The notes: generated by a model from the sequence alone, not told the origin. Shown: positions 24,568-34,105, counted from the first letter of the stretch. The stretch: 64,000 bases of DNA from Salinirubellus salinus (GCF_025231485.1 NZ_CP104003.1:4063383-4127382); one strand, 5' to 3'. Numbers and translations are program-made.

Positions 24568-25530
24568 TCAGTCCACCTTGTTCACGTAGAGACCGTAGTT
24601 GTAGAGCGTCTCGCCGTCCCAGAGGAGGTTGTCGTTGTCGACGCCCGGCTCCTCGACGGAGAGGTCGAGGCGGTCGAGGAGTTCCTCGTAGGTCGCCGAG
24701 AGCGGCGTCGTCTCGCGGTACTCCTCGAGTCCTCGCGCCCGCTCGAACAGCTCGCGGACATCGCTCGAGAGGTCGTCCGGGGCGAGCTCCACGTCCACCC
24801 GGTCGGCCAGCACGATCTCGTGGAACGCCTCGCGGGAGTCGGCGACCTCGACGGCGTGGGCCGTGTAGGCCGTCTCCAGCAGCGACTCGGTCTCGGTCGT
24901 CAGGCGGTAGTTCCACGGCCCGTCCTCGGTCATCGAGACGACACGGCCGTCGAGGTCGCCGCTGGCGAACTGGCCCTCGAGTTCGGCGGGTCGACGGAGG
25001 ACGTAGCCCCCACCGTCGGTCAGGAGGTCCACACCGCCGCCCTGTCCGCCGCTCTGGATGCCCGAGTGGTGTATCTTGACGACGCGAGCGTCCACCCGCG
25101 AGAGCTCGTCGACGAGCAGAGCGTCGTCGGGGACCTCCTCCTCGGGAACCTCCTCGGCGTAGACGACCTGCCGCTCCATCCGCTTCCGGCCGGTGACGAG
25201 CACGTCGGTCTGGAAGTAGCGCCCCTCGTGTTCGACGTAGTGGTCGCTCGCGAGGGGCTCGTAGCCGTAGGTGGTGTAGCGGCCGTCGGGGAGGATGGCG
25301 TCGAGCGCCTCGCTCGCGGTCCGGTCCAGCGGGTGTGTCCGCTCGTCGTCGCGGAACAGCACGTACTCGACGGGCGACTGGTCGACGTGGATGAAGCTCA
25401 GTGTGTACTCGAACCGCGGGCCGGACTGACCGAGGTCGTCGAGGGCGGCACAGCCGGCGAGACCGACCGCGAGACCGGCCGCGCCGGCGCCGAGGAACTG
25501 CCGTCTGGAGGGAGGGCTGTCGGAGACCAT
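24568..25530 (-). CDS. Tat lipoprotein, haloarchaeal, unknown function
   Basis: This 320-residue protein has the leader PSRRQFLGAGAAGLAVGL and a lipobox LAGC at about residue 27. The mature part is acidic, with a first domain containing YTLSFIHVDQSPVEYVLFRD and GRYTTYGYEPLASDHYVEHE. Its C-terminal half includes DNDNLLWDGETLYNYGLYVN. No enzyme motif is evident. It is convergent with the GMC oxidoreductase and lies downstream of the G8-domain protein on the same strand, with 55 bases between them. It may be co-expressed at the cell surface with that protein. Confidence 0.7.
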   Translation of the reverse strand: MVSDSPPSRRQFLGAGAAGLAVGLAGCAALDDLGQSGPRFEYTLSFIHVDQSPVEYVLFRDDERTHPLDRTASEALDAILPDGRYTTYGYEPLASDHYVEHEGRYFQTDVLVTGRKRMERQVVYAEEVPEEEVPDDALLVDELSRVDARVVKIHHSGIQSGGQGGGVDLLTDGGGYVLRRPAELEGQFASGDLDGRVVSMTEDGPWNYRLTTETESLLETAYTAHAVEVADSREAFHEIVLADRVDVELAPDDLSSDVRELFERARGLEEYRETTPLSATYEELLDRLDLSVEEPGVDNDNLLWDGETLYNYGLYVNKVD

Positions 25531-25584
25531 ACGTGGCGGTCGTGTCGCCCCCTGAATAAGTCTTCAGACTCCGGGGACCGCCAC

Positions 25585-28548
25585 TCAGGCCCGTGTCTCG
25601 CTCGGCTCCCCGTACAGCACCGGCGGCGTCCGGCTCGGCGTCACCGCCAGTCGGTCCAGCCGCGTGTCGTCCTCGCGGAAGGCGACGGTCAGTGTGTGGT
25701 CCCCCCCGAGCGAGAAGGCGCGTGGCTCGCCGCCGTCGTCCTCCACCGCCTCCCACGCCCAGCCACGGCGGGTCCGCAACCCGTCCCAGCGAATCCACTC
25801 GCCGTCGTCCACCCGGAACCAGAAGGAGTCGGCGTCACCGGCGGGTGCCCGGACCCGGCCGAAGACGTGGTACTCGCCCTCGGGGACCGAGAACTCGTGG
25901 ACGAGGTGGCCCTCGCGCGGGGGTTCGTCTGTGGACTCCACGCCGTCGGTGGTGAGGTAGGCGCCGCCCGACGCGCTCTCGCTCTCCTCTCGGACCCACG
26001 GCGACCCGTACTCACCCGCCTCGGCTTCGAGCCAGACGGTCCGCTCGGCCGACGCCTCGCTCCCCAGCCACCCCGCCGTCACCCGGTCGTCCGCGACGGC
26101 CGAGTCGGGAACGGGACGACCCTTCACCGCGAAGCCGAAGCGGTCGTAGAGCTCGCGGTTCGACAGACCGACCACGTCACTCGCGTCGGCCCCCTCGCCG
26201 ACCAGTTCGTCGATGCGGCCGTGGTCGCCGAGTTCGTCGAACGCCGAGCGGTCGGGGACCGGGACGTGGTCGGGCGCCTGTTCCGCGTAGAACACCTCGC
26301 GGCCGTCGAGCACGAGGGTCTCGTCGGGGTCGAACAGTTCGCGCGGGCCGATGTCGTCGAACTCGTTCAGGCTGGCGACGAGGTGCCCGCGCGGTTCGGG
26401 CCGGCGCTCGTCCGAGTCCTCGACCGGCTCGCCCGCGGGGTCGTCCACCTCGCCGCGCTCGAAGGTCACGTCCCGGAGCCGTACCCGCCGGGTCGGGTGG
26501 TGATGGCCGTCCTCGACGACGAGGTTCCGGCGGTTGGCGAGGCGGGTCCGCTCGACGTTCGTCACGCCGCGGACCATCGCGTTGACGCCGCGTTCGAACC
26601 CCTCGACGTCGCCCCCCTCGATGGAGACGTGGAACGGGTACGGGACGTTGCGGTTGAACCCGACGCCGTCGCGGCCCCGGCCGGAGACGAGACGGGCGTC
26701 CACGACGCGGACGTTGTGGCTGTAGCGCATCGTGATGCCGGCGTTGCCGCCCCGGCGGTTGCCCCGGTCGGGGTCGACCTCCTTGCCCCAGTGGGTGACG
26801 AACGGGCCGATGTCGTGGGCGGTGAACCCCTGGATTCGAGACCACTCGCCGAGGCGGGTGTGACCCCAGCCGAACTGGTGCCGAGAGACGTCGAGGCCGC
26901 CACCCGAGGCGAACGCGGTGTTGTTCTGGAACGACTTCAGGTTCAGGTAGGCCGAGGAGACGTGGCCGTTCGTGACGTGGTCGGACTCCTTCAGCGGCTC
27001 GCGGCCCTCGACGAGCGAGACGGGGAAGTTCGGCACCGTCCCGCGCCGGTCGTCGATCTCCTCGCCGGGGCGGAGTTCCCAGTCGACGAGCGGCCGGTTC
27101 CAGTAGACGAACCCGTAGTAGCGGTGGCCGGCGGCGACGTTCCCCTCCACGGCGACGCGGGGCCCCTGGAACCAGAAACCGTGGCCGCCGTGGCCGAAGT
27201 CGTCGACCTTCCCCGGTCGCTCCTCGCCGGTCCGGAACCGCCGACTGTCGAGGAACTCGCCCGAGCCCTCGGACCGGAGCGCGAAGTTCCGGCGGAACGA
27301 GCCACGCTCGTCGCCCGCTTCGGCGACGAAGCCGCTGCCGACGACCCGGTAGCTCACGCAGTCGACGACGTCGGCGTGGCTGTGGTGGTTGACGTAGCCC
27401 CACCCGGGCGAGCCCCAGACGCAACACCCCTCCACGCGGTGCGCGGCGGCCTCGATGCCGGTGATGTGGAAGTGGAGCGCGTACCGGGCCTTGACGTTCG
27501 GGTGCTCCTCGGCGTCCTCCGGGGGGACGCCGTGGATGGGGTCGGTGAACGGGCGGGTCTTGTCGGTCCGTCCGAGGTCGTAGACGCCGGTGTAGCGGAG
27601 GGTGTTGCCCGGCGCCATGAACATCAGGTGTCCGCGGCGTTTCGTCTCGGCGGATTCGGACTCGAAGCGGACGTTCCGGTCGAGCGCCAGCGCGTAGGCG
27701 TCGAGGTCGTCGGCCGCCGGGACGTGGTCGTGTTCGAGTCGTCGGTCGAGGTGGACCGTGGTCCCGTCGACGCGCCGGACGAGTACCTCCTCGTCCTCGT
27801 TCGCCTCCGGGTTCGTCCCCGGGACGACGAGTCGGTCGCCCGGGCCCCAGTCGGTCGGGGCCTCCGGGAGCGAGAGGGTCGAGTCGCCGCGCTCGGGGTG
27901 GCTCGCCAGCCGGGTCCACGAGGTGGTCTCGGCGCCGTAGGACTCGACCACGCCCATCGCCAGCAGCCCTCGGCTCAGCCGGTTCGGGTCAGAGCCGGTG
28001 TCGAGCGGCCCGTTGTCGAGGAAGGTGACGCCCGCGGCGCGGTCCGAGCGGACGGGCCGGTTCTCCCGGCCGATACGCAGGAGACTGCCGGGCGTCGTCA
28101 CCACCGTCTCGGCCCCGAGGTGGGTGTCGGCGTCCGGCGCGAACTGGAGGACCCCGTCGACCCGGACCCAGTCGAGCCGGGCCGTCTCGCGGTGGTCGAG
28201 GGTCACCGTCACGCCGTCCTCGACGACGACGCGGGCGCCGTCCTCCGGCACGTCGCCGTCCCACGTCCCGCCCGCGGCCCACCGGCCCGAACTGGTCGCG
28301 CGGTGGGTCGCCTCGGCGTCGGGGACGAGCGCCAGCACGTCCTCGTTCGGGGTGACCGGGACCGGCCGCTCCGTCGAGTCGGCCCCGCCGCCGGCCAGCG
28401 AGGTGAGCGCCCCGGCCACCTCCTCCCCCCGTGCGACACCCGCCCCCACGGCGGCCGCACCGAGCAACCCCAGCACGCGCCGCCGGTTCGTGCGCTGGCC
28501 GTCGTCGTCCGGGCGGTCACCGTCGTCTGGGGGGTGCGCGTCGGTCAT
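25585..28548 (-). CDS. Large exported protein with G8 domain and beta-helix
   Basis: This protein of about 987 residues has a Tat-like leader (RRRVLGLLGAAAVGAGVA, about residues 23-40). The G8 domain is at about residues 75-190 (SGRWAAGGTWDGDVPEDGAR, VVVEDGVTVTLD, GSLLRIG). A long right-handed beta-helix-like region follows to about 690, with repeated N/H-rich turns such as ARYALHFHITG, GHGGHGFWFQGPRVAVEGN and NNTAFASGGGLDVSRHQFGW. A C-terminal carbohydrate-binding-like module near 790-930 has WLEAEAGEYGSPWV and SASGGAYLTTDG. G8 proteins of animals (CEMIP, PKHDL1) bind or cut hyaluronan-like glycans. An extracellular polysaccharide-binding or -degrading role is inference. The start at 28548 is chosen for the MTDAHPP terminus. 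Confidence 0.8.
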   Translation of the reverse strand: MTDAHPPDDGDRPDDDGQRTNRRRVLGLLGAAAVGAGVARGEEVAGALTSLAGGGADSTERPVPVTPNEDVLALVPDAEATHRATSSGRWAAGGTWDGDVPEDGARVVVEDGVTVTLDHRETARLDWVRVDGVLQFAPDADTHLGAETVVTTPGSLLRIGRENRPVRSDRAAGVTFLDNGPLDTGSDPNRLSRGLLAMGVVESYGAETTSWTRLASHPERGDSTLSLPEAPTDWGPGDRLVVPGTNPEANEDEEVLVRRVDGTTVHLDRRLEHDHVPAADDLDAYALALDRNVRFESESAETKRRGHLMFMAPGNTLRYTGVYDLGRTDKTRPFTDPIHGVPPEDAEEHPNVKARYALHFHITGIEAAAHRVEGCCVWGSPGWGYVNHHSHADVVDCVSYRVVGSGFVAEAGDERGSFRRNFALRSEGSGEFLDSRRFRTGEERPGKVDDFGHGGHGFWFQGPRVAVEGNVAAGHRYYGFVYWNRPLVDWELRPGEEIDDRRGTVPNFPVSLVEGREPLKESDHVTNGHVSSAYLNLKSFQNNTAFASGGGLDVSRHQFGWGHTRLGEWSRIQGFTAHDIGPFVTHWGKEVDPDRGNRRGGNAGITMRYSHNVRVVDARLVSGRGRDGVGFNRNVPYPFHVSIEGGDVEGFERGVNAMVRGVTNVERTRLANRRNLVVEDGHHHPTRRVRLRDVTFERGEVDDPAGEPVEDSDERRPEPRGHLVASLNEFDDIGPRELFDPDETLVLDGREVFYAEQAPDHVPVPDRSAFDELGDHGRIDELVGEGADASDVVGLSNRELYDRFGFAVKGRPVPDSAVADDRVTAGWLGSEASAERTVWLEAEAGEYGSPWVREESESASGGAYLTTDGVESTDEPPREGHLVHEFSVPEGEYHVFGRVRAPAGDADSFWFRVDDGEWIRWDGLRTRRGWAWEAVEDDGGEPRAFSLGGDHTLTVAFREDDTRLDRLAVTPSRTPPVLYGEPSETRA

Positions 28549-28692
28549 GGTGGTCTGACGCGGGGGTCGCACACCCCCACGCGGTCACCCTGTTCTCACG
28601 CCGAATTCGACTTAAAAAACTGGGCGAACTCGGCTCTCGATTCTCGTGTCACGGCGCCGCTCGCCGCGGCTCGGGTGGGTGAGCGGGGCGCA

Positions 28693-28722
28693 GGCTTATA
28701 CGAGTGTGTCACGTACTCACAC
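28693..28722 (+). promoter_or_regulatory. TATA box and GTGTG-CACAC inverted repeat before 28727
   Basis: GCTTATA at 28693-28699 lies 28 bases before the ATG at 28727, as expected for a leaderless gene. GTGTG at 28704-28708 and CACAC at 28718-28722 form an inverted repeat over the likely transcription start. The arms equal those before the GMC oxidoreductase at 22902, but with a longer spacer. Confidence 0.45.
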
Positions 28723-28726
28723 GTCG

Positions 28727-29098
28727 ATGTCGCGCTCGTCGGAGGGAGAGACACGTGGCGTCCGCTACGGCACCGTCGTCGAGGACGGCGAGGTGTACGT
28801 CCAGACGGACGACGGTCTGCTCTGGGTGGCCGGGATGGACGACGTCGTCGCCGCGGTGGGCGGCCCGGCGTGGACCATCTCGTACTCCGACTGGGAGCGC
28901 GAGCGCTACGACCTCGACACCTCCGACGAGGGACTGACGGTCTCCGTCGTCGACATGGCGGCGGCGATGGAACACGGCGGGCGGTTCGTGGAGACGCTGG
29001 CGGCGATGCCGGCGACGACGCGCGACGGCGACCTCTCGCCGCGGGCGGGGCTGTTCGTCGGGAAACTGCTGGAGAACCTCCAGTCCGGCGTGGCCTGA
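28727..29098 (+). CDS. Conserved hypothetical protein
   Basis: This 123-residue acidic soluble protein has a first part with YGTVVEDGEVYVQTDDGLLW and SYSDWERERYDLDTSDEGLT, and a helical C-terminus with MAAAMEHGGRFVETLAAMPA and GLFVGKLLENLQSG. The ATG at 28727 is 28 bases after a TATA-like GCTTATA. I recognise no family. It is convergent with a tiny zinc-finger gene. Confidence 0.6.
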   Translation: MSRSSEGETRGVRYGTVVEDGEVYVQTDDGLLWVAGMDDVVAAVGGPAWTISYSDWERERYDLDTSDEGLTVSVVDMAAAMEHGGRFVETLAAMPATTRDGDLSPRAGLFVGKLLENLQSGVA

Positions 29099-29099
29099 C

Positions 29100-29228
29100 T
29101 CAGGCCCGGAACTCCATCCTCGCGCCACAGCCCGGACACGTCGACGCGGGCGTGTTCGTCCGTCTCAGCGGCGGCACGCTGAGTGGGAGCCGCCGTACCG
29201 CGCCACAGTTCGGACACTCGAATCGCAT
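29100..29228 (-). CDS. Tiny two-knuckle zinc-finger protein
   Basis: This 42-residue protein starts MRFECPNCGAVRRLPLSVPP and ends TCPGCGARMEFRA. The two CPxCG knuckles can bind one zinc ion, as in many haloarchaeal mini-proteins (zinc-ribbon micro-proteins). A 19-base element that also occurs before the small open frame at 52997-53098 lies 32 bases upstream of the ATG. It probably makes protein or nucleic-acid contacts. The function is unknown. Confidence 0.65.
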   Translation of the reverse strand: MRFECPNCGAVRRLPLSVPPLRRTNTPASTCPGCGARMEFRA

Positions 29229-29259
29229 GGGCACCGTACACTCCCGAGGGACGGAACCA

Positions 29260-29278
29260 CTCGCTTGGCGGAGGCTAA
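29260..29278 (-). promoter_or_regulatory. 19-bp element shared with the promoter of 52997-53098
   Basis: TTAGCCTCCGCCAAGCGAG on the minus strand ends 32 bases before the ATG of the zinc-finger gene. An identical 19-mer ends 33 bases before the ATG at 53098 in the same orientation. Position and identity argue for a promoter or operator element. It overlaps the stop codon of the OYE-family gene. Confidence 0.5.
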
Positions 29279-30603
29279 TCCGTCGGTTCCGGCTCGGAGT
29301 CGGCCGGCGCGGTGTCGTACGCTCCCTCGCGTTCCAGTCGCATCCGCTCCCGCACGACCGACGGGGTCCGACACGTCCCCGGCAGGCCGGCGGCCTGCGG
29401 CACCACGCAGTTGTTGCAGGACTCGCAGACGGCCCGCGCGTCGCCCGTGAGGAGGCGGGCCGGCAGTCGCGGCTCGGCGTAGAACGGCCGGCCCACGCCG
29501 ACGGCGTCACAGGCGTCGCCGAGCAGCGCGTCCATCTCCGCGCGTTCACGCAGGCCCCCGACGCAGAACACCGGCACGTCCACGCGGTCGCGGACCACCC
29601 GACACAGGTCGGCGTTCCACGCCGGCTCGAAGCCGTGGCGCCGGGCGCTCAACTTGGCGAGCGCACGGACCGCGCGGAACCGGACCGGCCCGCCGAACGC
29701 CCGTTCGTACCGCGACGTGAGCGAGGCGTCGGCCCACGCGCGCTCTGGCACGGCCCCCTTGATTATCGAGGCGTCCCAGAACGGCGTCGTCCGTACGGGG
29801 ACGAGGGCGTCGTAGCCTGCCGCCGCGAGTCGCTCGCAGGCCGCCACGCCCTCGTCCCAGTCGACGTGCGGGAGGAACCGGGGGGCCTCGGTCTCGACCG
29901 GCACCTTCGTCACCACCGGGAGGTCGGTGTTCGCGCTGATCTCGTCGTGGACCACCTCGAAGAACCGCGCCCGGCCCGCGAGGTCGCCGCCGAACTCGTC
30001 GTCCCGGCGGTTGTACAGCGGCGACAGGAACTGGTGGAACAGGCTCGTGTTCGCGCCCGTGAGGTGGATTCCGTCGTAGCCCGCCGCCTCGGCCCACGCC
30101 GCTCGCTCGCCGAACTCGGCCGCGAGGGCGTACACCGCGTCGGTCGAGAGCACCTCGACGTCGAACGAGACGACGCCGACGGCGTCCAGCACCCGGAGGG
30201 GCCACGGCGGGCGCGAGACGGCCCGCTGGGTCAGGTCGGGGTGTGCGGCACGGTGTTCGTGGTGCCACACCTCGAACGACCGGAGGCCGCCGTGCGCCAG
30301 CTGGCAGAAGATTCGCGCGCCCCGTTCGTGGACGGCGTCGGTGAGTCGCCGCATCGAGGCCACCCGGTCCGGGTCGTCGAAGCCGGTCATCCCCGGCGCG
30401 GCACAGCCCTCGTACCCCCGGACGGGCGTCGCACCCTGCATCACGAGGCCGGCGCCACTGGCCGCCGCCGGCTCGAGTTCCGCGACGAGCCGGTCGGCCG
30501 CCTCGGGTCCGTTGCCGGCGTGTTCGAGCAACGGCGCGCGGTAGAGGCGGTTGCGGAGGCGGAGCCCACCCACCTGCAGCGGGGCGTCGAGCGTGGGGGA
30601 CAC
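29275..30603 (-). CDS. NADH:flavin oxidoreductase, old yellow enzyme family
   Basis: This 442-residue TIM-barrel flavoenzyme has LQVGGLRLRNRLYRAPLLEH at the N-terminus, FCQLAHGGLRSFEVWHHEHR (FMN contacts), WAEAAGYDGIHLTGANTSLF, FLSPLYNRRDDEFGGDLAGR (the conserved active-site region) and VPVFCVGGLRERAEMDALLG. A C-terminal CESCNNCVVPQAAGLPGTC could bind an iron-sulfur cluster, as in 2,4-dienoyl-CoA reductase-like members, though the second NAD-binding domains of those are absent. I start at the GTG at 30603. It reduces activated C=C bonds; the substrate is unknown. Confidence 0.88.
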   Translation of the reverse strand: MSPTLDAPLQVGGLRLRNRLYRAPLLEHAGNGPEAADRLVAELEPAAASGAGLVMQGATPVRGYEGCAAPGMTGFDDPDRVASMRRLTDAVHERGARIFCQLAHGGLRSFEVWHHEHRAAHPDLTQRAVSRPPWPLRVLDAVGVVSFDVEVLSTDAVYALAAEFGERAAWAEAAGYDGIHLTGANTSLFHQFLSPLYNRRDDEFGGDLAGRARFFEVVHDEISANTDLPVVTKVPVETEAPRFLPHVDWDEGVAACERLAAAGYDALVPVRTTPFWDASIIKGAVPERAWADASLTSRYERAFGGPVRFRAVRALAKLSARRHGFEPAWNADLCRVVRDRVDVPVFCVGGLRERAEMDALLGDACDAVGVGRPFYAEPRLPARLLTGDARAVCESCNNCVVPQAAGLPGTCRTPSVVRERMRLEREGAYDTAPADSEPEPTD

Positions 30604-30732
30604 GACACCCCCCGTAGCCCGCCCGCGATAATGAGTACCACGGGCGTGGTGAGAGCGACGCACGGCCGACGCCGGCGGGCCCGCGCCTACCGGAGGCCGA
30701 ACGGCTTTGGCCCTGCCACCCGCCGTGTCGGT

Positions 30733-31532
30733 ATGTCCGAGACACACGCGCTCGACCTGTTCAGGCTCGATGGCGACGTGGGCCTCGTCACCGGCGCGGC
30801 CAGCGGTATCGGCCGCGCGTTCGCCGAGGCGCTCGCGGAGGCCGGGGCCGACGTGACGCTGGCCGACGTGGACACCGAGGGCCTCGAGACGGTCGCTGGC
30901 GACCTGCGCGCCCGGACCGACGCCACCGTCCTCACCGCCGAGGCGGACGTGACCGACCCGGACGCCGTGGCCGCCGCGGTGGACGCCACCGTCGAGGAAC
31001 TCGGCGGCCTGGACGTCGCGTTCGCCAACGCCGGCATCGGCCTGATGCACGGGTCGGTCGACTCCACCTCGCTCGAGGCGTGGGAGAAGGTCGTCGACGT
31101 GAACCAGAAGGGCGTCTTCCTCACGAACCGGGAGGCCGCGAAGGCGATGCGCGAGGACGGCGGCGGGAGCATCGTCAACACCGCCTCGGTCCTCGGTCTC
31201 GTGGGGAGCGAGACGCCCGGACTGGGCGCCTACGTCGCCTCGAAGGGGCGGTCGTCCAGATGACCAAGCAGTTCGCCGCCGAACTGGGGCCCGACATCCG
31301 GGTGAACGCGGTGGCGCCGGGCTGGGTCCACACCGACATCGGCGGCGGGATGCTCCGCGAGGACGCGCCGGGGATGGAGCCGGTGCAGGAGCAGATGCGC
31401 CAGAAGACGCTGCTCGACCGCCTCGGGAAGCCGCAGGACCTCAAGGGCATCGCGGTGTTCCTCGCGAGCGAAGCGTCCTCGTACTGTACGGGGTGTGTCT
31501 ACCCGGTCGACGGCGGGTGGACGGCTCTCTGA
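30733..31532 (+). CDS. Short-chain dehydrogenase/reductase (one frameshift)
   Basis: The protein starts MSETHALDLFRLDGDVGLVT. It has TGAASGIG (NAD binding), NAGIG, a catalytic Ser in VNTASVLGLV, and YVASKG with the catalytic Tyr and Lys. The frame then breaks at GGGG 31245-31248. One more G gives YVASKGAVVQMTKQFAAELG and the rest of the fold, VNAVAPGWVHTDI through YPVDGGWTAL. About 266 residues restored. It belongs to the classical SDR family acting on alcohols, sugars or 3-oxoacyl substrates. It is divergent from the OYE-family gene. Confidence 0.88.
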
Positions 31533-31541
31533 GCTGGCCCG

Positions 31542-32420
31542 TTACAGCAGGTGCCGCTCCAGGAAGTCCGCCTCCCTCCCTGCCACCCGCTCGAACTGCT
31601 CGCCGGTGTAGACGTCGAAGTGGTCGCCGTCGAACCACAGCCGTTCCACGTCGGCCAGTCGCTCGACCGTCTGCTCCACCGCGCTCCCCGGCACGAGCTG
31701 GTCCTCGCGCGCCGCCGCGACGAACGCCGGGCACTCCACGTCCGCGGCCGAGGAGACGGGCCGGTACAGCAGGAGCGGCAGGAGGAACCGCGCGGTCACC
31801 TTGTTCCACTCGGCCTCGTCCAGTTCGTCGGGGACCATCGAGCGGTAGCCCTCGTCGGAGCCGGGTGTGTTCATCGCCGCGAGCTCGCCCGGCTGTGCCA
31901 CGGCCGGGACGTACCGCGGCTCACGGCCCAGCAGGCCCCTGACGGTGTCGTCGAGGCCGGCCTTCGTCGCCTCCAGCGCGAACCCGAGGCCACTCTGCTT
32001 CGTGATGTGGAGAAGGGTCCGCACGCCGTCGTAGAACGGCGTCTGGCCGACGTAGGCGTCCACGTCCTCGCGGGCGGCGGTGACGAGCGCGTGCCCGCCG
32101 GAGAACGAGGTGCCCCAGACGCCGAGTCGGTCGTAGCCGAGCGACCGGGCGTGGTCCACCGCCGCCTCCCAGTCGACGACGTGGCGGAACGGGTCGACGT
32201 GGTTCCGCGGTTCGCCATCGCTGTCGCCGAAGGTACGGTAGTCGAACAGCAGGACGCCCAGTCCGCGCTCGGCGAACGTCTCGGCGTAGGCGGGCAGTCG
32301 CATCCGGCGGGTCCCCGCGAACCCGTGGGCCATCACGACCACCGCGTCGTCGCCGGGGTAGTGCCACGCGGCGCACTCGGTTCCGGCGCTCTCGAACGTC
32401 GTGGGCGCTCGTTCGCTCAT
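31542..32420 (-). CDS. Alpha/beta hydrolase
   Basis: This 292-residue enzyme has AHGFAGTRRM (oxyanion region), FDYRTFGDSDGEP, and the nucleophile elbow GTSFSGG with Ser at about residue 111. The acid is probably in AAREDQLVPG, and a final His in FDGDHFDVYTGEQF. It resembles dienelactone hydrolase/X-Pro dipeptidyl-peptidase-type hydrolases of haloarchaea. The start at 32420 (MSERAPTTFESAG) is clear. The substrate is unknown. It is convergent with the SDR gene. Confidence 0.85.
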   Translation of the reverse strand: MSERAPTTFESAGTECAAWHYPGDDAVVVMAHGFAGTRRMRLPAYAETFAERGLGVLLFDYRTFGDSDGEPRNHVDPFRHVVDWEAAVDHARSLGYDRLGVWGTSFSGGHALVTAAREDVDAYVGQTPFYDGVRTLLHITKQSGLGFALEATKAGLDDTVRGLLGREPRYVPAVAQPGELAAMNTPGSDEGYRSMVPDELDEAEWNKVTARFLLPLLLYRPVSSAADVECPAFVAAAREDQLVPGSAVEQTVERLADVERLWFDGDHFDVYTGEQFERVAGREADFLERHLL

Positions 32421-32520
32421 ACCCGGCGTGTCGCTCGGGCGACGCTTAGTTCCACGGGCGGTCGACGACTCACCGGGGAGTGAGCAAAGCCTAAACAGCA
32501 CGGCGTGCCTACCCACGGCA

Positions 32521-33470
32521 GTGAACCGCACCGTCGCGGCCGCCCTCGCCCTCCTCGCGGTGCTGTCGCTCGGGGCGGCCGCCGCCACCCTCGATACGGC
32601 CACGGCCGGCGGGAGCGGCGGGGCTGGCGGCGGCGACGCCGAGAGCGTCGGCTCCGGCGGCAGTTTCAGTTTCGGCGGCTACAACGTCTCTGACACGGAC
32701 AGCGCCACCCCACCCCGCCTGCCACCCATCGTCGGCCAGTTGCTCGGGCTCGTCCTCCTGCTGTTCTTCGGCCTCGGCCTCGTCCAGTTCCTCCGCGAAC
32801 ACGGGGTCCGTGGCCCGCTCACCGTCGCGCTCGTCGGCGCCGTCCTGGTGGGTGGGCTGTGGCTCCTCCTGAACGGTCTCGGCGCCACCGACGGTCTGTT
32901 CCAGCAGGGACAGGGTGGGTTCGGGAGCGGTGGCTCGCCGGAACTCCCGGGTGGCGCCTCGCAGGGGCCGAGGACGCCTCCAGCCCGGTCACGGACCCAC
33001 CGACGGTCCTGTTCGCGCTGTTCGGCGTCGTGCTGGTGGGTGCCGTCGCTCTCATCGCGCGCTCGACGGGCGACGACCTCTCACAGCCCGACCCGGACGA
33101 GGAGTCGAGCGGCCCGACCGACGTGGCCGCCGTCGGCCGCGCGGCGGGCCGGGCGGCCGACCGTATCGAGGAGCGCGACGGCTTCGACAACGAGGTGTAC
33201 CGCGCGTGGGACGAGATGACCCGGCACCTCGACGTGGCGAACCCCGACGCCTCGACGCCGACCGAGTTCGCCGCCGCGGCCGTCGACGCCGGGATGGCCC
33301 GCGAGGACGTCGACGCCCTGACGGACGTGTTCGAGGCGGTCAGGTACGGCGCGGCCGACGCCACCGACGCCCGCGAGCGCGAGGCCGTCGAGGCCCTGCG
33401 CCGCATCGAGCGGGCCTACGCCGAGGCCGACGCTCCGGCCGCCGACCACGGGTCGGGTGAGGCGGCGTGA
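32521..33470 (+). CDS. DUF4129 domain membrane protein (one frameshift)
   Basis: It starts at GTG with a signal-like NRTVAAALALLAVLSLGAAA. It has two further membrane segments (VGQLLGLVLLLFFGLGLVQF and TVALVGAVLVGGLWLLLNGL). After a break at GGGG 32964-32967 come a third segment (TVLFALFGVVLVGAVALIAR) and the C-terminal DUF4129 signature EVYRAWDEMTRHLDVANPDA with TPTEFAAAAVDAG. One extra G restores QGAEDASSPVTDPP and about 316 residues. DUF4129 proteins resemble transglutaminase-associated domains and occur with DUF58 and MoxR proteins. The next gene starts with GTG overlapping its stop. Confidence 0.83.
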
Positions 33471-34105
33471 ACCTCGGCCGCCTGTTCCTCGCCATGGGGG
33501 CGGCGGCGGCCACCGCCGGGTTGCTGATCGCGCTCCGGCCCTCGCTGGCCGGCGGGCTCGCCCCGACGTACGTGGTGGTGACCGCGGTGGGGGTGCTGGG
33601 ACTGGTCCAGGGTGTCGGCGTGGCCTACGGCCGCCTGCGTGGCGAGCGCCGGGCGGCCGACCTCCCGGCCGTCGAGCGCCCACGGGCGTTCCCGACGCCG
33701 GGCGAGGGGTTCGACGCGGGACTGCGGGACCTGCCGCGGGTCTCGAGTGTGAAGGCCGACCGCGAGCGTGCGGTCGTCCGCGAACGCCTCCGGACCGCCG
33801 CGGTGGCCGTCCTCACGCGCTACGAGGGGTACGACCGCGACGACGCCGAGCGGGCGCTGGACCGCGGAACGTGGACCGACGACCCGCGGGCGGCGGCGTT
33901 CTTCGCGCCCGAGACGGCCGACACCGCGCTGACAGCTCGCATCCGTGACGCGGTGGCGGCCGAGCGCGCGTTCGTCCGCCGAGCGGGCGCCGTCGCGGCC
34001 GTCCTCGACGCGCGGGTGACCGAGGGGCGCCCGACGCGAGGTGACCGGGCGGGAGGGAGCGAGCGACCCGTACCGACGAACGGACCGGCCGGGGTCGAGC
34101 GATGA
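33467..34105 (+). CDS. DUF7269-like membrane protein
   Basis: This 212-residue protein has two N-terminal membrane spans (LFLAMGAAAATAGLLIALRP and TYVVVTAVGVLGLVQGVGVA). A cytoplasmic domain follows with RAFPTPGEGFDAGLRDLPRV, RERLRTAAVAVLTRYEGYDR and PRAAAFFAPET. The position between DUF4129 and DUF58 genes is characteristic of haloarchaeal DUF7269 proteins as I remember them. Overlapping starts and stops (GTGA, ATGA) on both sides show one operon. The role is probably in a surface- or membrane-associated MoxR-type complex. Confidence 0.7.
   Translation: MNLGRLFLAMGAAAATAGLLIALRPSLAGGLAPTYVVVTAVGVLGLVQGVGVAYGRLRGERRAADLPAVERPRAFPTPGEGFDAGLRDLPRVSSVKADRERAVVRERLRTAAVAVLTRYEGYDRDDAERALDRGTWTDDPRAAAFFAPETADTALTARIRDAVAAERAFVRRAGAVAAVLDARVTEGRPTRGDRAGGSERPVPTNGPAGVER

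Noticed and set aside
24820..31263. A plus-strand open frame of more than 2100 codons
   Set aside because: It runs antisense to the G8, lipoprotein and OYE genes and only its last 170 codons (the SDR) look real. Long antisense frames are common at this G+C.
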